A stretch of 50,069 nucleotides of DNA from Eubacterium sp. (GTDB taxonomy: Bacteria > Bacillota > Clostridia > Lachnospirales > Lachnospiraceae), in the NCBI GenBank assembly GCA_017420535.1, contig JAFOIV010000124.1, forward strand, positions 1 to 50,069. The letters are read 5' to 3'. The notes below the pieces were generated by a model. It saw only the letters and a list, made by a program, of their open reading frames with translations, was not told where the DNA came from and searched no databases. Position 1 is the first letter of the stretch; each line of letters begins with the position of its first letter. Of the stretch, positions 7,414-16,169 are shown piece after piece. The translations under genes and the position numbers were made by a program.

Positions 7414-8256
7414 ATGTTTAAGATCATAACAAAGAAAGCACTCAATCCAACAGTAACACTGATGGAAATTGAGGCACCACTTGTAGCTCGTAAAGCTGAA
7501 CCAGGACAGTTCATTATCTTAAGAGCATCTGAAGATGGTGAGAGAATTCCTCTTACTATCGCAGGCTATGACAGAGAAAAGGGAACTGTAACAATTATCT
7601 TCCAGATAGTTGGTGGTTCTACAGAAATTCTTAATTCATTAAATGAGGGTGACTCAATCCCTGATTTTGTAGGTCCTCTTGGAAACAAGACAGAGACTGA
7701 AGGATTAAAGAAGGTTGCTGTTGTAGGCGGTGGCGTAGGATGCGCTATTGCTTATCCTGTAGCTAAGAAGCTTCATGACGAAGGATGTGAAGTAACATCA
7801 ATCGTTGGTTTTAGAAATAAAGATCTTGTTATCCTTGAAGATGAATTCAAGGCAGCAAGTGATAACTATATTCTTATGACAGATGATGGATCAGCAGGTG
7901 AGAAGGGTGTTGTTACAGCACCACTTGAGAAGCTTATTGCTGATGGAGAGCAGTTCGATGAAGTAATCGCTATTGGACCACTTATTATGATGAAGTTTGT
8001 AGTTGCTACTACAAAGAAATATAACGTTAAGACTGTTGTAAGCATGAACCCTATCATGGTTGATGGTACAGGAATGTGCGGTGGCTGCAGACTTACTGTA
8101 GGCGGAAAGACAAAGTTCGCATGTGTAGACGGTCCTGATTTTGACGGATTTGAAGTAGACTTTGATGAAGCAATGTCAAGAGGTGCTACTTACAAGCCAT
8201 TCGAACAGAAAGCAAGAGAAGAAGCATGTAATCTTCTTAAGAAGGAGGTACAGTAA
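7414..8256 (+). CDS. NfnA-like ferredoxin-NADP reductase small subunit (FAD/2Fe-2S)
   Basis: The 280-residue flavoprotein has the ferredoxin-reductase fold: an FAD region (GQFIILRA, ERIPLTIAG), a nucleotide-binding VAVVGGGVGCA at about 101-111, and a C-terminal 2Fe-2S segment. That segment has Cys222 and Cys225 (CGGC) and Cys237 (FACVDGP); Asp217 may be the fourth ligand, as reported for Nfn-type enzymes. It pairs with the next gene as in NfnAB, which couples NADH and reduced ferredoxin to NADP+ reduction; sulfide dehydrogenase and glutamate-synthase beta-like names are also used for this family. The start is the ATG at 7414 with AAAGGGA upstream. A longer frame opening at 7219 would run through tRNA-Ser and was rejected. 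The partner starts two bases after the stop. Confidence 0.88.
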   Translation: MFKIITKKALNPTVTLMEIEAPLVARKAEPGQFIILRASEDGERIPLTIAGYDREKGTVTIIFQIVGGSTEILNSLNEGDSIPDFVGPLGNKTETEGLKKVAVVGGGVGCAIAYPVAKKLHDEGCEVTSIVGFRNKDLVILEDEFKAASDNYILMTDDGSAGEKGVVTAPLEKLIADGEQFDEVIAIGPLIMMKFVVATTKKYNVKTVVSMNPIMVDGTGMCGGCRLTVGGKTKFACVDGPDFDGFEVDFDEAMSRGATYKPFEQKAREEACNLLKKEVQ

Positions 8257-8257
8257 G

Positions 8258-9640
8258 ATGCCAAATATGTCAATGACTAAGAACCCTATGCCATCACAGG
8301 ATCCAGATGTAAGAAATAAGAATTTTAAAGAAGTTGCTCTTGGTTACACAGAGGAACAGGCAAAGGACGAAGCTGCAAGATGTCTTAATTGTAAGAATAA
8401 GCCTTGCGTATCAGGCTGTCCTGTAGAAGTAAATATTCCTGCATTTATAGCTGAAGTTGCTGCAGGTAATTTTGAAGAAGCATATCAGATCATTTCACTT
8501 TCAAGTTCACTTCCAGCAGTATGTGGACGTGTATGCCCTCAGGAATCACAGTGTGAGAAGAACTGCGTTCGTGGTATCAAGGGAGAGCCTGTTGCTATTG
8601 GACGTCTTGAGAGATTCGTAGCTGATTATCATATGGCAAATGCAAAAGAGAAGGCTGAAAAGCCAGCTCCTAATGGACATAAGGCAGCAGTTATCGGTTC
8701 AGGTCCTTCAGGACTTGCTTGTGCCGGTGACCTTGCAAAGAAGGGATATGAAGTAACTATCTTCGAAGCACTTCACCTTGCAGGTGGCGTACTTGCTTAT
8801 GGTATTCCAGAATTCAGACTTCCTAAGTCGATCGTTCAGAAGGAAATTGACGGACTTAAGGATTTAGGCGTTAAGATCGATACAAACGTTGTAATCGGTA
8901 AGACAATCTCAATCGATGAACTTATGGATGAGTTCGGATTCGAAAGCGTATTCATCGGTTCAGGTGCAGGACTTCCAAGATTCATGAATATCCCAGGTGA
9001 AAACCTTAATGGTGTATATTCAGCAAATGAATTCCTTACACGTATCAATCTTATGAAGGCTTATAAGGAAGAATCAAAGACACCTATCAAACATCCTGAA
9101 AAGACAGTAGTTGTCGGTGGCGGAAATGTTGCAATGGATGCTGCAAGATGTGCTAAGCGTCTTGGTTCAGATGTTACTATCGTTTATAGAAGAACTCAGG
9201 CTGAGCTTCCTGCAAGAGCAGAAGAAGTTGAGCATGCAATGGAAGAGGGAATCAAGTTTGCATTCCTTAATAATCCAGTTGAAGTTGAAGGCGATAACGG
9301 CTGGGTTAAGTCAGTTAAGTGTCAGGTTATGGAACTTTCTGATCCAGATGAGTCAGGAAGAAGAAAGCCTGTAGCAGTTGAAGGAAAGTTTAATGACATT
9401 GAATGTGACTGCATGATCATGTCAATCGGTACATCTCCTAACCCACTTATCAAGTCAACAACAGAAGGACTTGATACAGAGAAATGGGGCGGAATCATCG
9501 CTGATGAGACAGGTCTTACATCACGCAAGGGCGTTTATGCCGGTGGTGACGCAGTTACAGGTGCTGCAACAGTTATCCTTGCAATGGGTGCTGGTAAGAA
9601 AGCAGCAGCTGCTATGGATGCATATATGCAGACATTATAA
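8258..9640 (+). CDS. gltA: NfnB-like NADPH/ferredoxin oxidoreductase large subunit (GltD/GltA family)
   Basis: This 460-residue protein is commonly annotated as homotetrameric NADPH-dependent glutamate synthase (GltA), but with an NfnA-like partner it is more likely the large Nfn subunit. The N-terminal domain carries two 4Fe-4S sets: Cys42, 45, 50, 54 and Cys89, 93, 99, 103. An FAD-binding AVIGSGPSGLACAGDL follows near residue 150 and an NAD(P)-binding VVGGGNVAMDAARCAKRLG near 290; the C-terminal YAGGDAVTGAATVILAMGAGK closes the flavin site. No glutamate synthase large subunit is nearby. The start at 8258 was chosen over an upstream in-frame ATG at 8162 because AAGGAGG lies just before it and it directly abuts the stop of nfnA. 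Confidence 0.88.
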   Translation: MPNMSMTKNPMPSQDPDVRNKNFKEVALGYTEEQAKDEAARCLNCKNKPCVSGCPVEVNIPAFIAEVAAGNFEEAYQIISLSSSLPAVCGRVCPQESQCEKNCVRGIKGEPVAIGRLERFVADYHMANAKEKAEKPAPNGHKAAVIGSGPSGLACAGDLAKKGYEVTIFEALHLAGGVLAYGIPEFRLPKSIVQKEIDGLKDLGVKIDTNVVIGKTISIDELMDEFGFESVFIGSGAGLPRFMNIPGENLNGVYSANEFLTRINLMKAYKEESKTPIKHPEKTVVVGGGNVAMDAARCAKRLGSDVTIVYRRTQAELPARAEEVEHAMEEGIKFAFLNNPVEVEGDNGWVKSVKCQVMELSDPDESGRRKPVAVEGKFNDIECDCMIMSIGTSPNPLIKSTTEGLDTEKWGGIIADETGLTSRKGVYAGGDAVTGAATVILAMGAGKKAAAAMDAYMQTL

Positions 9641-9662
9641 TAGATTATCTATATAACGGGAT

Positions 9663-9694
9663 GGGGGCTTAAATATTAAGCCCTCTTCTTGTTT
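9663..9694 (+). terminator. Terminator after the nfn pair
   Basis: GGGCTTAA (9665-9672) and TTAAGCCC (9676-9683) form a perfect stem with a 3-base loop. The trailing tract TCTTCTTGTTT is only moderately U-rich, so read-through into murJ is likely. Confidence 0.6.
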
Positions 9695-9723
9695 AAAAAA
9701 ACTAATTGGGAATGGAAATTTAA

Positions 9724-11301
9724 ATGACAGAAGATAAGAAGAAAAAAGGAATACAGGGAATGTTGAAAGCCACATCAATAATGGTAATTGCAAACCTTGT
9801 AGGCAGCGTGCTTGGATTTGGAAAAAGCATTCTTATTAATTCGATATTTGGTCCGGGAATGGAAACAGATGCTTACAATGCAGCATTTAAAATACCGGAT
9901 TTCATATATACAATACTTGTAGGTGGAGGCCTTTCCTCTGCATTTATCCCTATATTCAGTCAGTATCTGGCAAGAGATGAGAAGAAGAGGGGATATAGAA
10001 TGGCAAATACAGTTTTAAACCTTGTAGTTGTATTTGCTGTTGGACTTAGTGTTTTAGGACTTATATTTACACCTCAATTAACAAGACTCTTAGTAGACTA
10101 TACAGGAGAAGGCTTTGATCTTACTGTAAGACTTACAAGGATAATGTTCCTCCAGAGTTTCTTTATGTGTCTTGTAGGTGTATTCATGGGAATCCTGCAG
10201 ACCTATCAGGATTTTGCTCCATCTTCTATAGGGGCTGTGTACTATAACCTTTGTATTGTAGTATTCGGTGTTTTACTTTCACAGACCTTTGGACTTGGAA
10301 TTGCCGGATTTTCAATAAGTGTAGTAATAGGTGCATTTGTAGATCTCTTATGTCATATAAGACCACTTAAGAGAGCTAAATTTGAATATATGCCTATCAT
10401 AGATTTTAAGGAGGAAGGAGTAAAACAGTTCTTTAGACTCCTTTGGCCATCTCTTTTAGGTATGTCAGTTAATCAGATTAATATCATGGTTAACCAGAAA
10501 TTTGCATCAGGACTGGGAGACAGTACCATAACTGTTATGGGAAATGCTCTTCAGATTATGAACCTTCCAGTAAATATGTTTGCTGCAATTTCACTGGCAA
10601 TCTTTCCTGCTATGTCACAAAGCTATTCTATAGGAAAAGTTGATGACTATAAGGAAAACTTAAGGATAGGTTTTAATACAACAAACTTTGTAGCATTTCC
10701 ATCTATGGCAGGACTGATATTCCTTAGTAAGCCTGTAATCAGAATGATGTTCCTTCAGGGAAAGACAACATCAAAGGACGTTGATAATATTGCCTTCTAC
10801 CTTATCATTTATTCAATAGGTATTGTGGCATACAGTATAAGAGTTCATCTTAACAGATGCTTCTATGCAGCGCAGGATACTAGGACTCCGGTTACGGTAA
10901 ATATAGTAGTCCTTACTATCAACATCATTCTTAGTTTTGTCTTCGTTAAATACTGGAAAGGTGGCGGACTTGCAGCAGCTTACGTAGTAGCTGGATTTGT
11001 AAGTATGATACTTAATTTCGTACTTCTTAGAAGAAAGATCGGAAGAATGGGTATCACTCAGATGGTAAGATCTTTGATAAAGACTGTAATAAGTACCGTA
11101 GTTATGTCTATAGTTTTAATAATCCTTACAAAGATCTGCGAAACAAACCTTGATCTTACAAGTAAAATGATGCAGTTTATTGAAACTATAGGACTTACTA
11201 TTGCAGGTGTAATAGTATATTTTGTTACTGCTTATCTTATAAAAGCGGAAGAAATGACAACAGTGATCGATATTATAAAGAGAAAGATAAAGAGGCACTA
11301 G
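9724..11301 (+). CDS. murJ: Lipid II flippase MurJ
   Basis: MurJ moves lipid-linked peptidoglycan precursor across the cytoplasmic membrane. The 525-residue protein is hydrophobic throughout, with about 14 membrane segments, and belongs to the MOP superfamily. Recognisable MurJ features are the N-terminal LVGSVLGFGKSILINSIFGPG-type stretch, the TDAYNAAFKIPDFIYTILVGG segment with central-cavity charges, and the SLAIFPAMSQSYS and RCFYAAQDTRTPV motifs. The ribosome site is poor (GGGAATGG some nine bases upstream). It begins a close plus-strand run that continues through trmL; the next gene starts one base after its stop, indicating translational coupling. Confidence 0.93.
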   Translation: MTEDKKKKGIQGMLKATSIMVIANLVGSVLGFGKSILINSIFGPGMETDAYNAAFKIPDFIYTILVGGGLSSAFIPIFSQYLARDEKKRGYRMANTVLNLVVVFAVGLSVLGLIFTPQLTRLLVDYTGEGFDLTVRLTRIMFLQSFFMCLVGVFMGILQTYQDFAPSSIGAVYYNLCIVVFGVLLSQTFGLGIAGFSISVVIGAFVDLLCHIRPLKRAKFEYMPIIDFKEEGVKQFFRLLWPSLLGMSVNQINIMVNQKFASGLGDSTITVMGNALQIMNLPVNMFAAISLAIFPAMSQSYSIGKVDDYKENLRIGFNTTNFVAFPSMAGLIFLSKPVIRMMFLQGKTTSKDVDNIAFYLIIYSIGIVAYSIRVHLNRCFYAAQDTRTPVTVNIVVLTINIILSFVFVKYWKGGGLAAAYVVAGFVSMILNFVLLRRKIGRMGITQMVRSLIKTVISTVVMSIVLIILTKICETNLDLTSKMMQFIETIGLTIAGVIVYFVTAYLIKAEEMTTVIDIIKRKIKRH

Positions 11302-11302
11302 T

Positions 11303-12643
11303 ATGTATAATGAGATAGCTAAACTCGTAATGTATCGTGATTTCAACCCGGATTCAGTGATCAACAGACTTAGTGAGATCATTCATGACTTTGATCAAAA
11401 GGCTGATGAGAAGGAAAATATTGTAACAAGGATTTATGTTGAGATAAGAAAACTTCTTGAGATAAGTACAGATTTTGGTTTTAACAGAAATCTGTGGCAG
11501 GATTACCTTTCTTTCTTAATAATCACAAATGAAAATCCATTTTCCCTTACATGTGAGAAGGTTGGATCTAATGGAGGAAGCGTTGTAAAATTTGCCTTAA
11601 ATGACTTTAAGATTTTTGCAAAGCTTTTCACCTATGATTTTTCTACATTAGAGAAAGAGCTGTCCATTGATTGCTTTTCTACTGTTACCGCTTATCAGTC
11701 TATTGATAAGAAGGAACAGATGTATAATAGAAATGTATCTTTGAAAGTAAGAAACCTTAGTGATAGTATTAATGAGGTAGTAACATCCAAAGATTCATTA
11801 GATGAAAAAGCAAAGAAGATATTTGATATAGTAACTCTCTTTTATAAAAAATATGGCGTTGGAATGTTCGGCCTTAACAGAGCTTTCCGTATAAGACATG
11901 ATCAGGGTAAAGAGATTGAGTATCTTCCAATTAACAATACAGATTCTGTAATGTTAGATGACCTGGTAGGTTATGAGATACAGAAGAAGAAATTAAGAGA
12001 TAATACGGAAGCATTTGTTAAAGGAAAGAGAGCTAACAACTGCCTTTTATTTGGAGACAGTGGTACTGGAAAGTCTACTAGCATCAAAGCTATCATTAAT
12101 GAATATTATGACGATGGACTTAGAATGATAGAGATTTATAAGCATCAGATGAGAGATCTCAATTCTGTCATTGCTCATATAAAGAATAGAAATTATAAAT
12201 TCATCATTTATATGGATGATCTTTCATTTGAAGATAGCGAGATAGAATATAAATATCTCAAGGCGGTTATTGAAGGCGGGCTTGAATCAAGACCTGACAA
12301 TGTTCTTATTTATGCTACATCTAATAGGCGTCATCTTATCCAGGAAACATGGAAAGATAATAATGACATGGAATTAGATAAGCACCATTCAGATACAATG
12401 CAGGAAAAACTTTCATTAGTAAACAGATTTGGTATCAATATTGGATTTATCAAGCCAGATCAGAAGGCCTTCTTTAATATAGTAACTGAACTGGCAAAAA
12501 GACATCCAGAAATTAAAATGGATGAAGAAAAGCTTAAGCAGGAAGCAACTAAGTGGGAGATAAGCCACGGAGGATTTTCTGGACGTAGTGCTCAGCAGTT
12601 TATTGATTATACCCTGGGCAACTTAGATCAATTTTCGAAGTAA
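11303..12643 (+). CDS. DUF815-type AAA ATPase
   Basis: The 446-residue protein has a helical N-terminal half of no recognised fold, and a C-terminal AAA domain. Walker A is GDSGTGKST at 251-259, Walker B is FIIYMDDLSFE ending near 310 with Asp305-Asp306, and a sensor-1-like YATSNRRHL follows. The family (DUF815) is found in many bacteria and its role is not established. In the same position in the AAA module it carries an NRFG...GFIKPDQKAF stretch typical of that family. The start overlaps the murJ end by position (one-base gap) with AGAGG upstream. Neighbourhood with murJ and vanW hints at an envelope link, but that is only context. Confidence 0.82.
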   Translation: MYNEIAKLVMYRDFNPDSVINRLSEIIHDFDQKADEKENIVTRIYVEIRKLLEISTDFGFNRNLWQDYLSFLIITNENPFSLTCEKVGSNGGSVVKFALNDFKIFAKLFTYDFSTLEKELSIDCFSTVTAYQSIDKKEQMYNRNVSLKVRNLSDSINEVVTSKDSLDEKAKKIFDIVTLFYKKYGVGMFGLNRAFRIRHDQGKEIEYLPINNTDSVMLDDLVGYEIQKKKLRDNTEAFVKGKRANNCLLFGDSGTGKSTSIKAIINEYYDDGLRMIEIYKHQMRDLNSVIAHIKNRNYKFIIYMDDLSFEDSEIEYKYLKAVIEGGLESRPDNVLIYATSNRRHLIQETWKDNNDMELDKHHSDTMQEKLSLVNRFGINIGFIKPDQKAFFNIVTELAKRHPEIKMDEEKLKQEATKWEISHGGFSGRSAQQFIDYTLGNLDQFSK

Positions 12644-12668
12644 AGCCCCTGGGGCATAGGAGAGTTAG

Positions 12669-13313
12669 GTGACAAAGAAAGAACTTGCAGTAGAAGTATG
12701 TAAAAGACTTGATAGTGAATATGGAAGAAATATTGAATGTTTTCTTCATTATGATCCCAATAAACCCTGGCAGCTTCTTATTGCCACCATCTTATCGGCT
12801 CAATGTACAGATGCAAGGGTAAATGAAGTAACCAAGTCTTTGTTTAAAAAATATGATACCCTTCAAAAGTTTGCTGAGGCAGAGGTTTCTGAACTTGAGA
12901 AAGATATATATTCTACTGGATTTTATAAAAATAAAGCCAGGAATATAAAGGCCTGTTCCATTATATTATTAGAAGAGTATAATGGGGCTGTTCCGTGGGA
13001 TATTGATCTTCTTGTAAAACTTCCGGGAGTAGGAAGGAAAACTGCAAATGTTATAAGAGGCAACATTTATAATATTGACAGTATAGTTGTGGATACCCAT
13101 GTTAAGCGGGTTTCAAGGCTTTTGGGACTTACTGGATCAGAAGAGCCTGAAAAAATAGAAGTAGATTTAATGAAATGTATTCCAAAAGATAATTGGATAA
13201 TCTATAATATGCAAGTGATATTGTTAGGTAGAAATATTTGCATTTCAGGAAGACCTAAATGTGATATCTGTCCTATGAGAGATATCTGTAAAGGAAAAGT
13301 TAATAAATCATAA
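12669..13313 (+). CDS. nth: Endonuclease III, DNA glycosylase/AP lyase
   Basis: Nth removes oxidised pyrimidines and nicks the abasic site in base-excision repair. The 214-residue length is the family norm. The helix-hairpin-helix LPGVGRKTANV includes catalytic Lys124, and VDTHVKRVSRLLG includes catalytic Asp142. The C-terminal 4Fe-4S loop has Cys191, Cys198, Cys201 and Cys207 in the canonical C-x6-C-x2-C-x5-C spacing. The start is a GTG at 12669 with AGGAGA about six bases upstream; no better ATG exists in frame. It lies 25 bases after the AAA ATPase gene and is co-transcribed. Confidence 0.95.
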   Translation: MTKKELAVEVCKRLDSEYGRNIECFLHYDPNKPWQLLIATILSAQCTDARVNEVTKSLFKKYDTLQKFAEAEVSELEKDIYSTGFYKNKARNIKACSIILLEEYNGAVPWDIDLLVKLPGVGRKTANVIRGNIYNIDSIVVDTHVKRVSRLLGLTGSEEPEKIEVDLMKCIPKDNWIIYNMQVILLGRNICISGRPKCDICPMRDICKGKVNKS

Positions 13314-13346
13314 TAAAAAAACATAGAAGTTATTGGAGGATAAGAA

Positions 13347-13457
13347 ATGGTAGATTTTAGTAAGAAGCGCGGTAAAGGTACAAGAATTGCAGCAGGAATT
13401 ATATGTATACTTCTTGCAGCAGGAATGATCATTGGTCTTCTTGTCAGCGTTTTATAA
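13347..13457 (+). CDS. 36-residue single-pass membrane protein, unknown function
   Basis: This short frame has a strong ribosome site (TTGGAGGA, 13333-13340) six bases before its ATG. The first 13 residues are hydrophilic and basic (MVDFSKKRGKGTR); residues 14-35 form one uninterrupted hydrophobic helix rich in Ile, Leu, Ala and Gly. The predicted topology is N-in, with almost nothing outside. It sits in a 185-base gap between nth and vanW, and its own gene spacing and orientation fit the operon. Its size and plan resemble small-membrane-protein families such as DUF4044 or Prli42, but I cannot confirm homology. It was found only by reading the gap, being below usual gene-finder length limits. 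Confidence 0.7.
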   Translation: MVDFSKKRGKGTRIAAGIICILLAAGMIIGLLVSVL

Positions 13458-13498
13458 TAATTGGGTGCACACAGCACATTTGTTGGAAGGTGAAAAAA

Positions 13499-15091
13499 GT
13501 GAAAAAGAGATTATTTAAGAATCTTGCATCAGTTTTGATAAGTACCATGATCCTTTGCATGGCAAGCGGATGCGGGAAAAAACAGGAAGTAGATCAGGTA
13601 TCAGAAGAAAACAGTAAAGAGATTGAGGCGGCAGCTCTTTATTATTCTTCAACCCCAAGCGATGCATTGATATATGAAAATGTATCTATTGATGGCATCA
13701 ATGTTGGAGGAAAGACTGTAGAAGAGGCAAAGAAAAGCCTTGATGAAAAGACAGCTTCATATGACGCTGTCAAGGTGATACTTACAAGTAGTTATGGTGA
13801 TGCAGAGACTACAACTCATGATATGGGACTTGCCTTTAATACATCAAAGTCAGTAGAGGATGCTTTCGGTGTGGGACATTCAGGAAGCGTACTTGAGAGA
13901 TATTATGAAGAAAAAAGTCTTAAAGATAAACCATGTGAGATCATTACTGAGAAAACAATAGTTAAATCAAATCTTGAAAAGGTTATTAAAGATCAGGTTA
14001 ATTCAAAAATCTCATCTGGTAAGAAAGCAAATCTTATTAAGAATTCTGATGGAACTGTTAAGGTTTTAGCGGATTCTGCCGGTATTGTAGTAGATGTGGA
14101 TAAGACAGAAGAAAACATTGTAAATGCTATAAATCTTGCAAATCAAGCTGGTGAGATCAAAGTTAATATAGTGATCAATGAAGGCAATCTTTCAGAAGAA
14201 AATAAGAAACTTGCAGATATAAAAGATGTTCTTGGAACATATCAGACATATTATGGTTTTTCAGCCGAGGGAAGAAAAGCAAATATAGCACATGCCTGCG
14301 AATTTATTGACGGTACAGTGCTTTTCCCTGGAGATAAGATGTCTTATTATAATACCATTGGACCAGTTGAATTATATAATGGTTATTCAATGGCGCCGGT
14401 CATTCTTGACGGTGAGCATGTAGATGGCGTAGGCGGTGGTATCTGCCAGCCTTCAAGTACATTATATAATGCTATTCTTCTTGCAGAACTTGAAGTTCTT
14501 CAGAGAGAATATCATGGTCTTCCTGTAAGTTATGTTCCACTTTCACAGGATGCAACAATTGCAGGTGGTTACCTTGATCTTATATTCAGAAATAATCTGG
14601 ATTATCCTATATATATCGAGGCTACTGCTGATGGCGAATATTGTACATTTACTATTTATGGTAAAGAGACAAGACCTTCCAACAGAACTATCAAATATGA
14701 GCCAACAGTACTTAGAACAATAGCACCTGGTAAGGATAAGATAAAACCTGACAGTTCAGTTCCTGAAGGAAAAGAAGAGATTGATTCAAATGGTGCATCA
14801 GGTTATGAATGTGAACTTTGGAAATATGTTTATGTTGACGGAGAATTAATTGAATCTACAAAAGTAAACTATAGCTTATATGATTCAGAACCTAGAGTAA
14901 TCCTTAAGAATCCTAAGGATATAGAAAAAGAAAAGAATGGTGGAAAGACTGAGACCACCACTCAGGCTACCACCCAGGCCACAACAGAGGCCCCAACAGA
15001 GGCTCCAACTCAGGCCCCAACAGAGGCTCCAACGGAACCTCCTACAGAACCAGAAACGGAACCAGAAACTGATCCAGTAGATGGAGAATAA
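13499..15091 (+). CDS. VanW-family lipoprotein with PG-binding-like repeats
   Basis: The 530-residue protein starts with a lipoprotein signal: basic MKKRLFKN, a hydrophobic core, then ASGC with Cys25 as the probable lipid-modified residue. Next comes a peptidoglycan-binding-like region with VSIDGINVGGKTVEEAKKSL near 60-80, then a VanW domain (about 255-395) containing DGTVLFPGDKMSYYNTIGP, GGGICQPSSTLYNA and GGYLDLIFRNN. The C-terminus ends in a Thr/Pro/Glu-rich low-complexity tail. VanW function is unsettled; the family is cell-envelope associated, and its presence does not imply vancomycin resistance. The start is the second of two closely spaced GTG codons, eight bases after TTGGAAGG; the earlier GTG at 13490 overlaps the ribosome site. 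An ATG further upstream at 13403 lies in another gene. Confidence 0.85.
   Translation: MKKRLFKNLASVLISTMILCMASGCGKKQEVDQVSEENSKEIEAAALYYSSTPSDALIYENVSIDGINVGGKTVEEAKKSLDEKTASYDAVKVILTSSYGDAETTTHDMGLAFNTSKSVEDAFGVGHSGSVLERYYEEKSLKDKPCEIITEKTIVKSNLEKVIKDQVNSKISSGKKANLIKNSDGTVKVLADSAGIVVDVDKTEENIVNAINLANQAGEIKVNIVINEGNLSEENKKLADIKDVLGTYQTYYGFSAEGRKANIAHACEFIDGTVLFPGDKMSYYNTIGPVELYNGYSMAPVILDGEHVDGVGGGICQPSSTLYNAILLAELEVLQREYHGLPVSYVPLSQDATIAGGYLDLIFRNNLDYPIYIEATADGEYCTFTIYGKETRPSNRTIKYEPTVLRTIAPGKDKIKPDSSVPEGKEEIDSNGASGYECELWKYVYVDGELIESTKVNYSLYDSEPRVILKNPKDIEKEKNGGKTETTTQATTQATTEAPTEAPTQAPTEAPTEPPTEPETEPETDPVDGE
14952..15075 (+). repeat. Imprecise short tandem repeats inside the vanW-family gene
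   Basis: Units of about 12-15 bases with the theme CAACAGAGGCTCC encode alternating TTQA, TEAP and TEPE motifs. Such tracts often change length between strains; the resulting tail probably spans the cell wall. Confidence 0.7.
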
Positions 15092-15107
15092 GAATTAGAT
15101 TGGTTAG

Positions 15108-16145
15108 ATGAATAATAAAAATATCGGGACACCTTCTGATCTCATAATGAAAAGAAGTGTCTTAAAACATTTGAAAAAGAGAACAAAATTTATGACTGCC
15201 GGACCTTCGTCCGGCAGTGATTTTACTGTCTACAAAAATACCATAACAGTAAATGGAGCAGCAGATTCAGTACTTCTTAAAGATATAGAAGGGCTTTCAG
15301 CTGCGTCTTTAGCTTTTATAAGAGCAATCAATCATCTTTCTCTGGCATTTCCGATGGAAAAAAATGAGAAGCCAGAAAATGCTACTATGATGATCGACCT
15401 TATCCTTGGAAGTGAATGTACAGAGGAAGTTATTAGAAAAGAGATGAATCTTCTTACAGAACTCGCTGCAGGATACGGGCTTACCATTATTGGCGGAAAT
15501 ACCAGATATCTTGGAGAAGGTGATGATTACAGCGTAAATATCATTTTAAATAAGATTATGGAAGAAGATGAAGCAAACAATAGTAATGCCATTTGGACTA
15601 AGAAGATACAGCCGAAAGATAAGCTTATAATGGCAGGCACTACAGGTATGCTGGGCTCCAGCCTTCTTAAAATGAATTTTAAAGATGAATTAAGTAAGAG
15701 GTTTGCTAAATCCTACATTGATACCATGGGTTATGATATAGAGACTGTTGATATCAGCACCATGGCGTGGATTGCAAGAGAAAATGCTGTAAAGATGCAT
15801 GATATAAGTAATGGCGGTGTATATGCAGCAATTTATCAGATGACAGATGCAGCAGACCTGGGCATAAGTATCATCCACGAAAATATTCCTATTGAACAGC
15901 CTGTGGTAGAAATCTCAGAGTTCTTTGGGATCAATCCATATAAATTGCTGGGAACAGGCGCTCTTCTCGTGGCAGTGCGAGATGATGCTGCAGAAGAACT
16001 CCTTGCTAGATACCAAAGCGCCGGTTTTATAGCATCTGTGATAGGGGAATTTACAAAAGAAAAAGACAGGATAATAGGATCATCAAAATATAAAATGAGA
16101 CGAGTTATAACCCCTTATGATAAGGACGAGTTGGCGTCATTTTAG
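15108..16145 (+). CDS. AIR synthase-fold protein (PurM/HypE-like), unknown function
   Basis: The 345-residue protein has the two-domain architecture of the PurM/HypE/SelD superfamily. The C-terminal half carries HDISNGGVYAAIYQM, INPYKLLGTGALLVAV and a VIGEF strand, closely matching HypE-type proteins. The N-terminal half is divergent: SVLKHL, then SGSDFTVY, AADSVLL and an IGGNTRYLGE turn, without the canonical glycine/aspartate metal-ATP loop of PurM. It is therefore annotated only as AIR-synthase related. There are no hydrogenase maturation genes nearby. The ribosome site is weak. It lies 16 bases after the VanW gene and 24 before trmL. A GC-rich perfect hairpin occurs inside its codons at 15195-15218. 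Confidence 0.72.
   Translation: MNNKNIGTPSDLIMKRSVLKHLKKRTKFMTAGPSSGSDFTVYKNTITVNGAADSVLLKDIEGLSAASLAFIRAINHLSLAFPMEKNEKPENATMMIDLILGSECTEEVIRKEMNLLTELAAGYGLTIIGGNTRYLGEGDDYSVNIILNKIMEEDEANNSNAIWTKKIQPKDKLIMAGTTGMLGSSLLKMNFKDELSKRFAKSYIDTMGYDIETVDISTMAWIARENAVKMHDISNGGVYAAIYQMTDAADLGISIIHENIPIEQPVVEISEFFGINPYKLLGTGALLVAVRDDAAEELLARYQSAGFIASVIGEFTKEKDRIIGSSKYKMRRVITPYDKDELASF
15195..15218 (+). other. GC-rich perfect hairpin inside a coding sequence
   Basis: ACTGCCGGAC (15195-15204) and GTCCGGCAGT (15209-15218) are perfect 10-bp arms around CTTC, followed by GATTTTAC. In this A+T-rich gene it is the only such stretch. It lies about 90 bases after the start codon of the AIR-synthase-fold gene and could pause ribosomes or polymerase. 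Confidence 0.55.
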
Positions 16146-16169
16146 TAAAAGATTAAAGAGGAACAAAAG

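Noticed and set aside
14952-15075. CRISPR-like array
   Set aside because: The repeats are short, in-frame and code for Thr/Pro/Glu motifs; there are no spacers.
13499-15091. Vancomycin resistance determinant
   Set aside because: VanW domains are common in Firmicute envelope proteins; vanH/A/X-type genes are absent.
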